Both the position numbers and the translations under genes were made by a program. From Clostridia bacterium (lineage in GTDB: Bacteria > Bacillota > Clostridia > Oscillospirales > Acutalibacteraceae): a stretch of DNA of 64,000 nucleotides. Positions 62,533 to 64,000 of the stretch are shown piece by piece; within the stretch, counting starts at the first letter, position 1; every line of letters begins with the position of its first letter. The stretch is taken from NCBI GenBank assembly GCA_017410325.1, contig JAFQRA010000030.1:62001-126000 (forward strand), written 5' to 3'. Below the pieces are notes generated by a model that worked only from the letters and a program-made list of their open reading frames with translations, was not told where the DNA came from and did no database searches.

Positions 62533-62560
62533 TTGACATTCTGTCAAAAACGAATATAAT
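62533..62560 (+). promoter_or_regulatory. Sigma-A promoter with palindrome over the -35 box
   Basis: TTGACA (62533-62538), 16-nt spacer, TATAAT (62555-62560). TTGACATTCTGTCAA (62533-62547) is a 6-bp inverted repeat around 3 bases and may be an operator. Confidence 0.8.
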
Positions 62561-62595
62561 TGAAGAAAAGCATTTATGGTAAAAGGGGCGGTAAT

Positions 62596-63981
62596 ATGAC
62601 AATTATCAGATTTCTTGTTTCATTCCTTATTTCTTTGGGTGTTCTTGCCTCGCCCGGGGCACACTACACACCGCTTGAAGACAGAGAATTTACCGACGGC
62701 GAAATCAATGTAATTGACAGCGACAACGAGTATATTAAAATGGAACTTACGGATGTCGGTTATGATATCTTTAGTCCGGATGCCGAAAAAGGCGGCTACC
62801 GCTACGGACCTACTCTTTTCGTCAATGCCGACGGCAGTATTGATGCGTTTCTTGCCTGTCCCGGCAGAGGCGGTCAGTGGGACTGGATAAGCTACAGGCA
62901 TTCACCCGACGGCGGCAAAACCTGGACCGATGAAAAAGCCGTTCTTCAGCCCACTCCCGACTCGCCCGATTTTTATTCGTGCTGCGATCCGGGTGTGGTA
63001 AAGTTCGGCGAATACTACTATATCGGCTACACTTCAACTGTTGATGAACGCGGAACGGATAACAATGTTTTTGTTGCAAGAAGCAAGAACATTGACGGCC
63101 CGTATGAAAAGTGGAACGGCAACGGCTGGGGCGGAAGACCCGAGGCGATAGTTGACTTTACCGGTAATCCCGACAGATTCGGCGCAGGTGAGCCAAGCTT
63201 CGTAGTTCTCGGCGAAACGCTTTATTTCTATTACACCTGGCTGGATGACAGCGGAAGAGAAACCCGTGTCAGCATTGCCGACGCAACGGACGAAAACTGG
63301 CCCGCAACCCTTGAATACAAGGGCGTTGCAATTACTTCGCCCGACGCAAGCTGCGACTCGGCAGACGTCAAATACGTCGATGATTACGGCAAATTTATCG
63401 CTGTAGCGACGAATCAGAGATTTACCACCGACAGCTTTGTTGATGTTTTTGTTTCTGATGACGGTATCAGCTTTGAGCGCTCATACGCAACGAAAACCAA
63501 TACCGCTATCTGCTGCCACAACTGCGGCATTTCGGGCAGACCCAACGGTCATATCAGACTTTCCGACGGCGTGTATTTTGCTTACGCCTACGGCGACGTG
63601 TGGGCAAACTGGCCCACAAGATTCAGCAAGGTTGAGCTTTCGCTTATCGCAAGCCCCGACTTGTCCGATATCAAAAACGAAAACCTCACCGTTCCCGTAA
63701 TCTATGCCAAAGAAGATATATTTGCTGATTATATCGGCATTGTCTGTAAGCCTGCACACTACACAAAGAGCGTTGATGGCGGCGCATTTCTGCCCGAAAT
63801 TCTGCTCATAGAAGACTGTATGGATACCGTAAGACTTCTCAGCGGTGTCACCTTTGAGGACTACGACGAAAGCGTTGTCAAATTCGTCGGAACTCTGGCA
63901 ATTCCGCAGGGCGTGGGCGAAACCTACGTCACAGTTAAGTACAGAGATATGCAGACACAGATGTTTGTTGAAATATATTGA
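62596..63981 (+). CDS. Secreted GH43/sialidase-like beta-propeller protein
   Basis: The 461-residue protein has a signal peptide (IIRFLVSFLISLGVLASPG). A five-bladed-propeller-like domain follows: YRYGPTLFVNADGS, WDWISYRHSPDGGKTWT (Asp-box-like SPDGGKTW), CCDPGVVKFGEYYYIGYTS, GAGEPSFVVLGETLYFYYTW. The order of DPGVV and GEPSF elements resembles GH43/GH32-type glycosidases, with sialidase-like Asp boxes. Catalytic residues cannot be assigned with confidence. ATG at 62596 follows AAAAGGGGCGG. Only about 20 bases remain after the stop, so its operon context is unknown. Confidence 0.72.
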   Translation: MTIIRFLVSFLISLGVLASPGAHYTPLEDREFTDGEINVIDSDNEYIKMELTDVGYDIFSPDAEKGGYRYGPTLFVNADGSIDAFLACPGRGGQWDWISYRHSPDGGKTWTDEKAVLQPTPDSPDFYSCCDPGVVKFGEYYYIGYTSTVDERGTDNNVFVARSKNIDGPYEKWNGNGWGGRPEAIVDFTGNPDRFGAGEPSFVVLGETLYFYYTWLDDSGRETRVSIADATDENWPATLEYKGVAITSPDASCDSADVKYVDDYGKFIAVATNQRFTTDSFVDVFVSDDGISFERSYATKTNTAICCHNCGISGRPNGHIRLSDGVYFAYAYGDVWANWPTRFSKVELSLIASPDLSDIKNENLTVPVIYAKEDIFADYIGIVCKPAHYTKSVDGGAFLPEILLIEDCMDTVRLLSGVTFEDYDESVVKFVGTLAIPQGVGETYVTVKYRDMQTQMFVEIY

Positions 63982-64000
63982 TTAACATAAAACCGCCCGA

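Overview
The window looks like chromosomal DNA of an uncultured gut-type Clostridia, most likely near Oscillospiraceae/Ruminococcaceae. This is inferred from mid-range GC, a SAM-I riboswitch on metK, SpoVAC (spore former), the glgB-glgC-glgD-glgA set, a class B sortase with an SPXTG-type substrate, TTGACA/TATAAT promoters with 16-18 nt spacers, a tRNA gene without encoded CCA, and dockerin/FIVAR secreted proteins. No phage, transposase or CRISPR is visible.

Layout. 3-1696: two overlapping sugar phosphate isomerase/epimerases. 1765-3352 (minus): tRNA-Gly(CCC) just upstream of a secreted LCAT-like lipase. 3475-4862: metK under a SAM-I riboswitch. 4863-5332: intergenic block of palindromic repeats. 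5354-8305: a CpsB-type PHP phosphatase and a fused Wzz/BY-kinase with a striking Gly-Tyr tail; a 160-bp MITE-like palindrome sits in the kinase leader. 8306-9501: A-rich non-coding DNA, then a long structured leader. 9502-32889: five genes for a set of very large secreted proteins and adaptors. They are built from a shared cohesin-like beta-sandwich, long FIVAR helical stalks, Ig-like domains and a conserved pre-dockerin module plus dockerin; one carries a metallophosphatase head. 32957-37000: hydroxypyruvate-isomerase-like enzyme, metallophosphatase and ceramidase-like protein. 37125-44149: unknown propeller-like protein, minimal SufC/SufB pair, MFS transporter, GtrA protein, PPIase-like lipoprotein, MATE transporter. 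44252-46806: small SPDTG surface protein, class B sortase and LCP ligase. 46895-52797: glycogen synthesis operon. 52852-54319: XRE regulator divergent from a histidine phosphatase whose catalytic His is replaced. 54406-58893: MFS transporter with a 310-residue charged tail, secreted EEP-type phosphoesterase, spoVAC. 59000-63981: RidA, QueT, LuxS, M23/LysM/G5 peptidase, GH43/sialidase-like propeller.

How the genes may work together. The central 23 kb reads as a candidate cohesin-dockerin style extracellular assembly with almost no recognisable glycoside hydrolases. The sortase/LCP genes, BY-kinase/CpsB pair and M23 peptidase form a cell-envelope theme around it. Several secreted phosphoesterase- and lipid-hydrolase-like proteins (lipase, ceramidase-like, EEP, two metallophosphatases) suggest lipid or phosphate scavenging. 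metK and luxS belong to the activated methyl cycle.

All family calls come from reading motifs by eye; no search was run. Ten or so intergenic regions carry a recurrent family of GC-rich palindromes (for example GGGCGGATATTATCCGCCC) and AT-rich TTAATGAATAATGAAT tracts.
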